DNA of 53,354 nt from Planctomycetota bacterium (GTDB taxonomy: Bacteria > Planctomycetota > Phycisphaerae > Phycisphaerales > Phycisphaeraceae), in contig JAJRRS010000110.1 in the NCBI GenBank assembly GCA_024279275.1, forward strand, positions 1 through 53,354, read 5' to 3'. The number at the start of each line of letters is the position of its first letter. The first letter of the stretch is position 1. This document shows positions 24,421-33,281 of this stretch, in pieces. The notes under the pieces are model-generated. The model had not been told where the DNA came from. It saw only the letters and a program-made list of their open reading frames with translations, and made no database searches. The translations under genes were made by a program, and so were the position numbers.

Positions 24421-25419
24421 TCACGGCCAGACGACGACTTCGCGTTGCAGCGCGACGCCGCTGTGGTCCAGGACGGTCTGCTGGACGTGGTCCATCAGGG
24501 CCAGGACATCGGCGGCGGTGCAGTTGGGGTGTGTGAAGATGAAGTTGGCGTGGCGTTGTGAGACTTCGGCACCGCCGATGCGGTGGCCTTTTAGCCCGGC
24601 CTCGTCGATGAGTTTGCCGGCAGAGACGCGCTGGGTCGGTGGCGGCGGGCTGTCGTCACCCTCGGGTTCGTGCCCGGGGACGACAACGCTTGGGTTCTTA
24701 AACGCGCACCCGGCAGAATTTTCCGCCATCGGCTGGGTGTTCTTCTTGTAGAGGAATATTTCCTTGACCCGGCGGGCAATATCCTGGGGGTCGGCCTCAT
24801 CCATATCAAACTCGACGTCCAGGATGTAGGGCGCGACGATGTTGGTGGTGCGGTAGCCGAAGACCAGGTCGTCGCGGTCGCGGCAATAGACCTGGCCGTT
24901 CTCTGCCATGACGTGGACCTTGTGGACGGTGGAGCCGATGTCGCCGAACGCGCCCCCGGCGTTCATGCGGATCGCTCCGCCGACACTTGCGGGGATGCCG
25001 GCAACGTGAGCAAGCCCAGCCAGCCCGGCCTTGGCACACTCCAGCACGAGCTTGAACAGGTCCATGCCCGCGCCCACGGTGATCTTCGTGCCTTCGATCT
25101 TGAGTTGACTGAACGATGGGTCGTCCAGCTTGATGACCACGCCGGACACGCCTTCATCTCTGATAAGCAGATTCGCCCCGCTGCCCAGAATATTGACCGG
25201 GACGCCCTGCTCGTGGCAGCGTGCAATCAGGGCTGAGAGCTGCGCCACACCTGCGGGATGGGCCAGTGCTTGGGCTAGGCCACCGACGCCGTACCAGGTC
25301 ATCTGCTTGCCGATGGGGACATCGGTTTCGTAGCGGATACCCAGATCGTCCAGCAGGGCTGAGAGTTGTTCGGGGGAGTGTGTTGTGTTCGTTTCGCCTG
25401 ATGCCAATGCCCGCTCCAC
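24421..25419 (-). CDS. murB: UDP-N-acetylenolpyruvoylglucosamine reductase
   Basis: FAD enzyme that reduces UDP-GlcNAc-enolpyruvate to UDP-MurNAc, the second committed step of peptidoglycan synthesis. Seen: TWYGVGGLAQAL (FAD loop), NILGSGANLLIRDEG, the AHVAGIPASVGGAIRMNAGG core, and the late NSAGCAFKNP. The catalytic proton donor in the last motif is Cys where many enzymes have Ser; Cys at this place is known in some MurB groups. Length 332 residues. A Pro-rich insertion (EPEGDDSPPPPTQ) follows. No mur cluster is adjacent; mnmA lies upstream on the same strand. Confidence 0.95.
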   Translation of the reverse strand: MERALASGETNTTHSPEQLSALLDDLGIRYETDVPIGKQMTWYGVGGLAQALAHPAGVAQLSALIARCHEQGVPVNILGSGANLLIRDEGVSGVVIKLDDPSFSQLKIEGTKITVGAGMDLFKLVLECAKAGLAGLAHVAGIPASVGGAIRMNAGGAFGDIGSTVHKVHVMAENGQVYCRDRDDLVFGYRTTNIVAPYILDVEFDMDEADPQDIARRVKEIFLYKKNTQPMAENSAGCAFKNPSVVVPGHEPEGDDSPPPPTQRVSAGKLIDEAGLKGHRIGGAEVSQRHANFIFTHPNCTAADVLALMDHVQQTVLDHSGVALQREVVVWP

Positions 25420-25541
25420 TAACTTAGGGAGTTTAAGTACGTCCGCCCACCGCCCCCGGCCCCCGGATGCCCCCCCCCGAATGTCCCCGAGTGTTGAGTG
25501 TATCGTCGATCCGGGTCGGTGTCCGCGAATCGGGTTATGGT

Positions 25542-26726
25542 TCAGGTCGCCCGATCGATCCAGCCACCGCCCAACACCCGATCCCCCTCGTCACCTCCAT
25601 AGCAGACCACCGCCTGCCCGGGGGTGACAGCACTGACGGGTTGATCGAAACGAACTTCCAATGAATCCGGGCCGGTAACGCGGAAACGTCCGGGGGTCGG
25701 GGGGCTGTTGTACCGAACCTTCACGCCGCAAGCCCGCCAATCCGTCGGCACATCGTCGATCAGCCAGTTGGTCTGCGACGCAACGAGTCCGTCGGCCAGC
25801 AGGTCGTCCTTGCCGCCGATGGTGACGGTGTTGGTCTTGGGGTCACGGTCGGTCACATAGATTGGATACCCAAACGCCACACCGACGCCTCGGCGCTGAC
25901 CGATCGTGAAGTGCTGATGCCCGGGGTGTCGGCCGACGACTTGGCCGTCGGTATTGATGATGTCGCCTTCCGTCACGTCACCCGGGCTTCGGCGTTTCAC
26001 TAAGCGGGCGTAGTCATTATCGGGGACGAAGCAGATTTCCTGGCTGTCGGGCTTGTCGCCGACCAGCAGGTTCATGTCGCGTGCGAGTTGGCGGACCTGC
26101 GACTTGTGCATCCCCCCGATCGGGAGGAGCATCTCATCGAGCCGATCGCGTGGGCAGCCGAACAGGACGTAGGACTGGTCCTTGCTGTGGTCGATCCCGC
26201 GGAGCAGTTGTGCCTGGCCATCGGCTTTGTCGGGGGTTCCGGGGCGTTGAATCTGTGCGTAGTGGCCGCTTGCGATGTAGTCGGCGTCGATGGAGCGGGC
26301 GTAGTCGTGGAGCTTGCCGAACTTCAACCAGTCGTTGCAACGCACGCAGGGATTGGGCGTGCGCCCGGCGTTGTACTCGCTGACGAAATAATCCATGATC
26401 CGCCCAAAGTCCTTCTTAAAGTTCACCACATAGAACGGCACGTCCAACATCGCCGCAACCAGCCGAGCGTCGGAGGCGTCGTTGACCGAGCAACAGCCCT
26501 GGTGGTGAGGCTTGGGGCTTGAACTGTGAGACTTGAGGTTGGGATCGCAGGCCTCGTCCCGGATATTGTCATACCCATCCGCCGCCTCAGCCTCATTATC
26601 ACTGCCCAGGCGCATGAAACAGCCAACCACGTCGTAGCCTTGTTTGAGCAGCAGGGCTGCGGCGACGGAGCTATCGACGCCGCCGGACATGGCGACGACC
26701 ACTTTTTTTCCCTTACCTGGGAGCAT
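25542..26726 (-). CDS. mnmA: tRNA-specific 2-thiouridylase
   Basis: Puts sulfur on C2 of the wobble uridine (U34) of tRNA-Lys, -Glu and -Gln. Seen: the PP-loop AMSGGVDSSV at residues 12-21, GRTPNPCVRCN with the nucleophile Cys130, FTIGQRRGVGVAFGYPIYV, and the second catalytic Cys in SQEICFV. 394 residues. Compared with the family there is an extra loop at about residues 45-76 (DEACDPNLKSHSSSPKPHH), part of which is encoded by a CTCAAG-type microsatellite at 26510-26540. Transcribed toward murB across about 120 bases that include a run of C. Confidence 0.95.
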   Translation of the reverse strand: MLPGKGKKVVVAMSGGVDSSVAAALLLKQGYDVVGCFMRLGSDNEAEAADGYDNIRDEACDPNLKSHSSSPKPHHQGCCSVNDASDARLVAAMLDVPFYVVNFKKDFGRIMDYFVSEYNAGRTPNPCVRCNDWLKFGKLHDYARSIDADYIASGHYAQIQRPGTPDKADGQAQLLRGIDHSKDQSYVLFGCPRDRLDEMLLPIGGMHKSQVRQLARDMNLLVGDKPDSQEICFVPDNDYARLVKRRSPGDVTEGDIINTDGQVVGRHPGHQHFTIGQRRGVGVAFGYPIYVTDRDPKTNTVTIGGKDDLLADGLVASQTNWLIDDVPTDWRACGVKVRYNSPPTPGRFRVTGPDSLEVRFDQPVSAVTPGQAVVCYGGDEGDRVLGGGWIDRAT

Positions 26727-26901
26727 GGCTTGCTATTTTAGCCTAAATGGGACACCCATTGCGGATAATATGTTCCTGGCCCATAAGGGCCTGCGGGGTC
26801 TGCCGGGTTTGTCGCGGAGATAGATCGCAGGTACGCTCAAGCATCCGCATCAGGGGATTTTAAGCCGTTAATCAAACAACCGAATCCGAAGGAGGTTGGT
26901 C

Positions 26902-28782
26902 ATGCAACAGATCCGATCAGTAGTTCGCAGCATCAAAGTGAGTGTGGCGGTGGCCTGTGTCACTGCCGGGGTAGCCCTACAGTCGGCCAGCGCCGGGGTG
27001 CCCGCGGCGTTGTCGCAGGCACCGGAAGGTGCGCAGGTCGTCATTATTGTCCCCAGCTTGTCTGACTTCAGCAGTAAGCTGGCGATGCTAAACCAGACGC
27101 TGGGGCTGGACCTCGATGAGCTGACCGATGCGCTGGGCGCGTTCAAGGCTGAGGCCGGCATCACCGATGGATTAGACGATGCAGGCTCCGCGCTGTTCGT
27201 GATCCGGGACCTGGCTACGGCGATCCAAACCGAGCAGGAGCCGGACGTGCTGATGGTGCTACCGGTGACGGATTACCAGGCGTTCATCGCCAGCTTCCAG
27301 GGCGAAGGCGATGCCCCAGCCGCAGCAGCCACCGCAGCGGGCGTGACCACCGTGGTCCTGCCCGACGGTCAGGACGGCTTCGCCAAAGAGTCCGGCGGGT
27401 ACGCGATCCTCGGGAACACTGAGCAGGCAGTAGCCAATTACGCCGCCGGCGGCGACGCCGAAGCCATCGGCAACCGGGTCGGCGAACTGGGCCAGCACTA
27501 CTTAAACAATTGTGACGTGGCGGCGTATGTCGATCTTGCAGCACTCGCCCCGGCACTGAACGAAGCGATCGACAAAGGCATCGCCGAGATGGATGCAAAT
27601 TTCGATCAGATGGCCCAGGGCGGGATGATGCAGGCCAGCGACTTGGAAACCATGCAGACCTTTATGTCGCTGTATGCGTCGGCTGGCAAAGCCATCGTCA
27701 ACAGCGCCGATGGCCTGGTGATCGCACTGGATATCAGCGAACACGGCATCGGGATCACCGACGCGATCCAGTTCAAGCCCGATTCGCCCGTGATGAAGTA
27801 CCTGCCCGGCGGCGGTCCCGGGACGTCGTCGATCCTGGCACGCCTGCCCAAGGGGCCGTACATCGCCGCCGGCGCTTATGACGCTCAATCGCTGGCGTTC
27901 AGTGACCTGATGGAAGCGATGATGGCGGAGATGCCCGAGGGCAACGCTCAATTCGATATCTATCGCAAGGCCATGCCGCTGGTCAAGCAGATCCAGCAGT
28001 ACGCAGGCGTCTTCTACACCCCGGACCCCAACGCCTTGATGACCGGAAGCGGTGCCCTGAACATGCTGCAGACCTACAAAGTCGATGACAGCGCCGCATA
28101 CCTTGCACAGACCAAGGCCTACATCTCCAGCATGAACGGCACGTCGATCCCGATGGCGATCCCCTCAGCCGACGGCGGCGAACCGCCCGCCATGACCTAC
28201 ACCACCAGCTACACCGACAACGCCCTGCAACTGGACGGCGTGCAGGTCGATCAATACTCCATGGAGGTGCAGATGCCCCCTGAGCTGATGATGCAGATGG
28301 GTCCGGCCGCCGGGATCATGCAGATGTTCACCAACTTCACCGGCTACGCCACGCAGGCAGACGGACATTATCTGGCAACCACCACCCTCGATCAGCAACT
28401 GATCACGTCGGGCCTGGCGACCGGAAAAACCGGCGACGGAATGGGCACCGGCGACGCGCTGGCCGCCGTCCGTAAAAAGGCGATCCCACCCGGCGGAGCA
28501 GCCGAGGTTTACCTCAGCTTCGCTGGCATCATCGATACCGTCGGCCCGATGGCCGCGATGTTCGGCATGCCCGCCATCCAGGCACCCGAAGACCTGCCAC
28601 CGATCGCATTGGGCCTGGGGATTCAGGGCAACAGCAGCGCCGCCCGCTTCTACGTCCCCAACGAAACCACCAAGTTCATCATCGACACAGTCAAAGATGT
28701 CCAGGCCCAGATGATGGGTGGCCCAGGCGGACCCGGCCAACAGCCACAGTACGGCCCCGGTGCCCCCCCACCGCCGTTCTAA
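26902..28782 (+). CDS. Exported protein of unknown function
   Basis: Protein of 626 residues with a signal peptide (cleavage likely after QSASA near residue 31) and a soluble body rich in Ala, Met, Gly and Asp. It starts with PEGAQVVIIVPSLSDFSSKL and contains regularly spaced strands such as VLMVLPVTDYQAF and YAILGNTEQAVANYA, so it looks like a repeated alpha/beta domain of the kind seen in DUF3352-like exported proteins; this is a weak resemblance. The tail is Gly/Pro/Gln-rich. ATG at 26902 has a strong GAAGGAGG site. A good terminator follows, so the gene is probably monocistronic. Confidence 0.65.
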   Translation: MQQIRSVVRSIKVSVAVACVTAGVALQSASAGVPAALSQAPEGAQVVIIVPSLSDFSSKLAMLNQTLGLDLDELTDALGAFKAEAGITDGLDDAGSALFVIRDLATAIQTEQEPDVLMVLPVTDYQAFIASFQGEGDAPAAAATAAGVTTVVLPDGQDGFAKESGGYAILGNTEQAVANYAAGGDAEAIGNRVGELGQHYLNNCDVAAYVDLAALAPALNEAIDKGIAEMDANFDQMAQGGMMQASDLETMQTFMSLYASAGKAIVNSADGLVIALDISEHGIGITDAIQFKPDSPVMKYLPGGGPGTSSILARLPKGPYIAAGAYDAQSLAFSDLMEAMMAEMPEGNAQFDIYRKAMPLVKQIQQYAGVFYTPDPNALMTGSGALNMLQTYKVDDSAAYLAQTKAYISSMNGTSIPMAIPSADGGEPPAMTYTTSYTDNALQLDGVQVDQYSMEVQMPPELMMQMGPAAGIMQMFTNFTGYATQADGHYLATTTLDQQLITSGLATGKTGDGMGTGDALAAVRKKAIPPGGAAEVYLSFAGIIDTVGPMAAMFGMPAIQAPEDLPPIALGLGIQGNSSAARFYVPNETTKFIIDTVKDVQAQMMGGPGGPGQQPQYGPGAPPPPF

Positions 28783-28814
28783 GCACACGGTTCTAAAAAA
28801 TTGATCTCACCCAC

Positions 28815-28851
28815 AACCGGGCCTGCCACGCGCAGCGCCCGGTTTTTCTTT
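28815..28851 (+). terminator. Terminator of the exported-protein gene
   Basis: CCGGGC (28817-28822) pairs with GCCCGG (28837-28842), followed by TTTTTCTTT, 35 bases after the stop at 28782. Confidence 0.85.
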
Positions 28852-28896
28852 GCCCCAACATCGCAATGTCAAAGAGCTGTCGATACATTGGCGGGC

Positions 28897-30045
28897 ATGA
28901 TTAAGACGCTGGGTTACACAACGGTCGGCCTTTTCCTGCTTACGCTGATCGGTGCACTGATAGCAGGCCAAGCGGCGGAAGATGTAAGCTCTGAAAAAAT
29001 CGGAGGCTTGGGCGGGGGCGTAGTTGAGCAACGCCCCACGCAACTGATCGGCGCAGCCTTAAACCTCTATCACACCGATCGCCTTGACCTATATCACGAG
29101 GCACTTGAGCAGATGTCTTCCGCCGGTTTCAATGCGGTACAGATCGTGACACCGATCTTCCAGGACAACGGCGCAAGCGCGGGGGTTCAGCAGATCCAGG
29201 GGCCGGGCTTTGGGCCGAGCATGGACGATATCGCGTCGTTGCTGAGCCACGCCAAACGGCTGGGGATGACGACCATGCTGATGCCGCAGATCAATTTCAC
29301 TCACCCCCGCGGTAACGAATGGCGGGGCAAGCTCCAACCCGAACACTGGGCACCCTGGTGGCAGAGCTACACGCAGACCCTCGACCTGTTCCTAAACACC
29401 GCGATCCAAAACGATGTCGATGTCTTCGTCGTCGGCTGCGAACTGCTGACCACACACAAGCCCGAACACCAACAGCGCTGGCGTGAATTCATCGCGCACT
29501 GCCGTGCAGATTTCTCTGGCCAACTAACCTACTCCACCACCTGGGACACCTACCACAAGATCCGGTTCTGGGATGCGCTCGACGCGGTGGGCGTCAGCGG
29601 GTACTGGGACATCACTACCCTGGCTCAAGACCCGCAGCAGCCAACCGCGAGGGAATTAAAAAACAGATGGATCGAGATCCAGCGCCGACTGCTTGCCTAC
29701 GCCGAGGCGCAGGGCAAACCGATCCTGCTGACCGAGGTAGGCTACCCCAGCCTGCCGTGGGCACTGAAAAAGCCGTGGAACTACATCAACGCCGATGGCG
29801 TGCCTGCGGACCACGACGCACAGGCCCTGGGTTACGCCGCCTTCATCGCCGCGTGGGACGGCACAATCGTGCCAAACCATATCAATACGGCCAACACGAC
29901 CGACACTTCAACCGCAGGCGACCCGCGCTCGAGGGGTGTCTTCTTCCACAAGTGGGACCCCTACCACCAAGGCGGCCCCGACGACACCGGCTACGGCGTG
30001 GCTGGCAAACCCGCATATCAAAACCTGGCCGACTGGCTTCGATGA
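28897..30045 (+). CDS. GH113-like TIM-barrel glycoside hydrolase
   Basis: Exported hydrolase of 382 residues with a TIM-barrel fold; resembles family GH113 (beta-1,4-mannanase and relatives). Seen: N-terminal hydrophobic export signal, barrel-strand motifs GFNAVQIVTPIF, GMTTMLMPQI, VDVFVVGCELLT with Glu182 (acid/base position), TYSTTWDTYHKIRFWDALD, GVSGYWDIT, and ILLTEVGYPS with Glu280 (nucleophile position). Start at 28897 rather than an upstream TTG that would run through the terminator of the previous gene. It is followed by a porin gene in the same direction, so a role in uptake of a polysaccharide breakdown product is possible but unproven. Confidence 0.75.
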   Translation: MIKTLGYTTVGLFLLTLIGALIAGQAAEDVSSEKIGGLGGGVVEQRPTQLIGAALNLYHTDRLDLYHEALEQMSSAGFNAVQIVTPIFQDNGASAGVQQIQGPGFGPSMDDIASLLSHAKRLGMTTMLMPQINFTHPRGNEWRGKLQPEHWAPWWQSYTQTLDLFLNTAIQNDVDVFVVGCELLTTHKPEHQQRWREFIAHCRADFSGQLTYSTTWDTYHKIRFWDALDAVGVSGYWDITTLAQDPQQPTARELKNRWIEIQRRLLAYAEAQGKPILLTEVGYPSLPWALKKPWNYINADGVPADHDAQALGYAAFIAAWDGTIVPNHINTANTTDTSTAGDPRSRGVFFHKWDPYHQGGPDDTGYGVAGKPAYQNLADWLR

Positions 30046-30231
30046 CCCGATCGGCTCGTATTACCGGTCGGCAACAAGTTCTCGGGCGTTGACGATCAGT
30101 TTGGGCTACCAAACCAATCTGTGGCGTATTGACGCTGTGCCTGCCGATGTATATAAGACTGTCTAGTATTGTTACCTGCAAGCCCAGTCATACGAACCGA
30201 TTCACGCCCCTTTCGATTAAGGATGTATAGC

Positions 30232-31596
30232 ATGGCACAACCCATCACTGACCTCAGACGCCCACGACCCAAGCCTCATCGATCCGCCCCAGGCCCGGGT
30301 CATACGTTCCTGACCGCCATCGCCACACTCGCCATCACCTCCGGCGTGTATGCCGAGAAGGCCACCGTGGACGCCGCTTCCCCCGTTTCCGTGATCGATA
30401 ACGCTGAGATCGAACGCAGCGGCTTCGAGTCGGTCGACGACATCCTCAAGACGATGTTTACCGAAGGTAAGGTGTCGCTGAACATCCGTGGCCGCGCCGA
30501 GATCGCCGACCAGGCGGGTCTTGAAACCAGCCAGGCCTACACCGTACGCACCCGCCTGGGCTTCACGACCGGCGAGTACAACAACATGTACTTCCACATC
30601 GAAGTGGAAGACATCCGCGCCGCCGATGACAGCCTCTACAACGCCGCCGGGACCAACGACCAGCCCACCAAGACCGTCATCGCCGACCCCGTAGACACCG
30701 AGATGAATCAGTTCTTCGCTAACTTTAACTTCGAGGATATCAATACCAATGTACGCGTCGGCCGACAGCGGGTTAAGCTCGACGACGACCGCTTCGTCGG
30801 GAACGTCGGCTGGCGACAGAACGAGCAGACCTTTGACGCCGTCGTCGTCTCTCACGACGTCAACGAACAATTTAACGCAACTTACGGCTACATCTGGGCC
30901 GTCAACCGCATCTTCGGCCCCGATGCCGACCTGGACCTGGACTCCGACTCCCATGTGATCCACCTGTCCTACGACGACGCACGGCTCGGCAAACTGACAG
31001 GCTTCGCCTACCTGCTGAGCGTCGATGGCCTGGCGGCCGCACCGGGCCTCTCCTCGGACACCTACGGCGTCCGCTACGAGGCCACACGCGATCTCAAGGG
31101 TGATCCCGACGGCCCCAAGCTCAACTACGTCCTCTCTTGGGCTACCCAGTCTGACGCCGGCGACAACACCACAGACTACACCGCCAACTACTACCTCATC
31201 GACGTCAAATACATCGAAAACGCCTGGTACGTCGGCGTTGGCTACGAGGTGCTCGGCAGCGATAGTGGAACCACCTCTTTCCAGACACCCCTGGCGACCA
31301 CACACGCCTTCAACGGCTGGGCCGACGTCTTCCTCACCACACCAGCGGACGGCCTGGAAGACACCTTCGTCTACCTCGGCGGCGACCTCCCCGACGGCTA
31401 CAAAGGCAAGGTCGTCTACCACTGGTTCGACCCTGAAGATGGCAGCCGGGAATTCGGCGAAGAACTCGACGCCGTCGTGAGTAAGAAACTCACCGACAAC
31501 GCCACCGTCCTCGCCAAGTACGCCTACTACGACGGCGACGACGGCGCCTTCGCCGACCGCGCCAAGTTCTGGCTGCAGTTGACGCTCAAATACTGA
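30232..31596 (+). CDS. Alginate-export-type outer-membrane porin
   Basis: Predicted beta-barrel protein of 454 residues. A long, basic, Pro-rich n-region precedes the hydrophobic export signal (about residues 25-42). The body has alternating amphipathic strands and RVGRQRVKLDDDRFVGNVGW, the motif typical of alginate-export-family and related barrels, and the protein ends in Leu-Lys-Tyr, an aromatic C-terminus expected for barrel insertion. The start at 30232 has AAGGA 8 bases upstream. It is followed by a strong terminator. Substrate is inferred only from the GH113-like neighbour. Confidence 0.75.
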   Translation: MAQPITDLRRPRPKPHRSAPGPGHTFLTAIATLAITSGVYAEKATVDAASPVSVIDNAEIERSGFESVDDILKTMFTEGKVSLNIRGRAEIADQAGLETSQAYTVRTRLGFTTGEYNNMYFHIEVEDIRAADDSLYNAAGTNDQPTKTVIADPVDTEMNQFFANFNFEDINTNVRVGRQRVKLDDDRFVGNVGWRQNEQTFDAVVVSHDVNEQFNATYGYIWAVNRIFGPDADLDLDSDSHVIHLSYDDARLGKLTGFAYLLSVDGLAAAPGLSSDTYGVRYEATRDLKGDPDGPKLNYVLSWATQSDAGDNTTDYTANYYLIDVKYIENAWYVGVGYEVLGSDSGTTSFQTPLATTHAFNGWADVFLTTPADGLEDTFVYLGGDLPDGYKGKVVYHWFDPEDGSREFGEELDAVVSKKLTDNATVLAKYAYYDGDDGAFADRAKFWLQLTLKY

Positions 31597-31626
31597 CCGG
31601 AAAGACCGGCAACAACTAACCCCTCA

Positions 31627-31657
31627 AGCCCGCGGCTAACCCTGCGGGCTTTTTTTT
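31627..31657 (+). terminator. Terminator of the porin gene
   Basis: AGCCCGC (31627-31633) pairs with GCGGGCT (31644-31650), followed by eight T residues. Confidence 0.92.
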
Positions 31658-31745
31658 AGACTCACTCGATCAGCGTGATCGGCGGGCTATAAAACCAGCC
31701 ACAAGTACGCCACTCAATACAATGGATGCGGGATCGGGTAACTAC

Positions 31746-32258
31746 CTAGGCAGCCAAGCCTCTCCATCTCAACAAAATTGCTGAACCGCCTATAGTAAAG
31801 AAAAGTGTGCTGGGTTCTGGGACAGAGCCGCCAATCACATCGACGAGATCGATGTCGAAGATATGGCCAAACCCTGAACTGTCGATAACGGTAATCTCTA
31901 TAAATGAATTGCCCGAAGTGCTGATCCCTACGCCATCCAGCAAACTATCTAGGCGAGTAGACGGCAATAGGATGTCGTCTTGCAGGGGAACGCCAAGGAC
32001 CGTAAGCGCGGGCCAATCACCGGCAAAACCGAGATCTTCAGCCGTTGTAGCGCCAGAGCCAGGTGTGGATTGTACGCGGAGCGTGCCCAATCCGGCGGTG
32101 TTGTCCGTGAGGCGTAAAGCATTGCCCTCAATCGTCAATGTAATCTTCCCACCCGTCTCGGTTTCAAACAATTCGATCAAACCAGCCCGAGCATCGACTG
32201 CGTCGAAGAGCAGAACAGCGGCGGCCAAAACGAACCATCGTTTGGATGGGGTTTTCAT
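31746..32258 (-). CDS. PEP-CTERM protein, paralogue 1
   Basis: Secreted protein of 170 residues: signal peptide (about 1-25), a small beta-rich domain, then VPEPSTLFFTIGG, a hydrophobic span and a basic end RWRGLAA. This is the PEP-CTERM sorting signal, processed by an exosortase in organisms that make extracellular matrix. It shares most of its sequence with the 170-residue protein at 32568 (LTIEGNALRLTDN, GATTAEDLGFAGDW, LQDDILLP-TRLDSLL), so the two are a tandem duplication. The DNA is less GC-rich than the flanking core genes. No exosortase gene is in the window. Role unknown. Confidence 0.8.
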   Translation of the reverse strand: MKTPSKRWFVLAAAVLLFDAVDARAGLIELFETETGGKITLTIEGNALRLTDNTAGLGTLRVQSTPGSGATTAEDLGFAGDWPALTVLGVPLQDDILLPSTRLDSLLDGVGISTSGNSFIEITVIDSSGFGHIFDIDLVDVIGGSVPEPSTLFFTIGGSAILLRWRGLAA

Positions 32259-32347
32259 ACCGAACTTATCGGCCTTACCCTACTGCTACGCTCATTTTTC
32301 CCAACGCCAAACCACAACAGCAACGATTCAAAGCTTATTCAAGCGTC

Positions 32348-32510
32348 AAAACGGGGTCAGACCTGCTCTGTAGAAAACCTCGAAAATCATGGTCGTGACT
32401 CGTGCAATCTTGTGCAGCCATAGATCGAAACACAGAGAAATACCGTCGTTTTAAATATACTCGCGTTTCGCACTCGAGAGGTTTTCTACAGAGCAGGTCT
32501 GACTCCGTTT
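32348..32510. mobile_element. MITE-like element with GGGGTCAGACC inverted repeats
   Basis: Arms 32349-32381 and 32478-32510 pair at 32 of 33 positions and contain GGGGTCAGACCTGCTCTG. They enclose about 96 bp with no coding frame. Palindromic ends with the GTCAGACC core resemble elements moved by REP-associated (Y1) transposases. The element lies between the two PEP-CTERM paralogues. Confidence 0.7.
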
Positions 32511-32567
32511 CATCCCCCGGGTAAGTCCGCGCCATTAGGCGGCTCATATGACTTCTCCCGTAACCAC

Positions 32568-33080
32568 CTAGGCTGCCAAGGCTCGCCATCTCAACAGTAA
32601 AACCATACCAACGCTGGTAAAAACAAATGTGCTAGGCTCCGGAATTGGACCACCAATCACTTCGACGAGATCAATATCTATGGCGTAGCCGATTCCGGCA
32701 CTGTCGAATATGGAGATGTCTTTTAAAACATTGTTCGACGAACTGATCCCCGAACCGCCCAGCAAGCTATCAAGGCGAGTAGTTGGCAATAGAATATCAT
32801 CTTGCAGGGGTGCACCGAGAACAGTAAGAATTTGCCAATCACCGGCGAAACCCAGGTCCTCGGCGGTGGTTGCTCCAGAACCCGCGTTTGAGAAAACGCG
32901 GAGCGAACCCGTCCCGCCTGCGTTGTCAGTCAGCCTAAGAGCATTACCCTCAATCGACAACGTAAGCTGACCGTCCGAACGGGCTTCAATCAACTCGATC
33001 AAACCAGCTTGAGCATCGGCTGCGAGAAAGAACAGGGCAATTATGGCCAAGGCGAACAATCGTTTGGATGTAGCTTTCAT
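32568..33080 (-). CDS. PEP-CTERM protein, paralogue 2
   Basis: Secreted protein of 170 residues, same length as its neighbour at 31746. Signal peptide, GLIELIEARSDG start of the mature part, LTDNAGGTGSLRVFSNAGSG, and a C-terminal IPEPSTFVFTSVG plus hydrophobic span and RWRALAA. The differences from paralogue 1 lie mostly in the middle third and in the signal peptide, so the duplication is not recent. No clear terminator between the two genes; a MITE-like element fills the gap. Function unknown; probably matrix or surface. Confidence 0.8.
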   Translation of the reverse strand: MKATSKRLFALAIIALFFLAADAQAGLIELIEARSDGQLTLSIEGNALRLTDNAGGTGSLRVFSNAGSGATTAEDLGFAGDWQILTVLGAPLQDDILLPTTRLDSLLGGSGISSSNNVLKDISIFDSAGIGYAIDIDLVEVIGGPIPEPSTFVFTSVGMVLLLRWRALAA

Positions 33081-33212
33081 GCCAAAATTATCGGCCTTGC
33101 CCTTCTGCTTCGTTCATTTTTTCAACTACAGATCGACAGCCGTCAGTAGACATGGGCCTCCAGCGTGGAGCCGTTCCACCCAGACCGCAATGAGTGCCTG
33201 TCACCCCCCGAA

Positions 33213-33262
33213 CCCGGAACACCAGACCCCAAACCCCAGACCCTAGACCCCACCCCCCATCC
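33213..33262. repeat. Heptamer array upstream of purD
   Basis: Several units of the CCCCAGA/CCCTAGA heptamer lie just before the purD start codon, between divergent paralogue 2 and purD. Confidence 0.8.
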
Positions 33263-33281
33263 CCGTTACCCTGTCCGCCCT

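Noticed and set aside
30217..31422. 401-codon minus-strand frame opposite the porin gene
   Set aside because: Val/Gly/Asp-rich with no fold; the plus strand encodes a signal peptide and barrel motifs.
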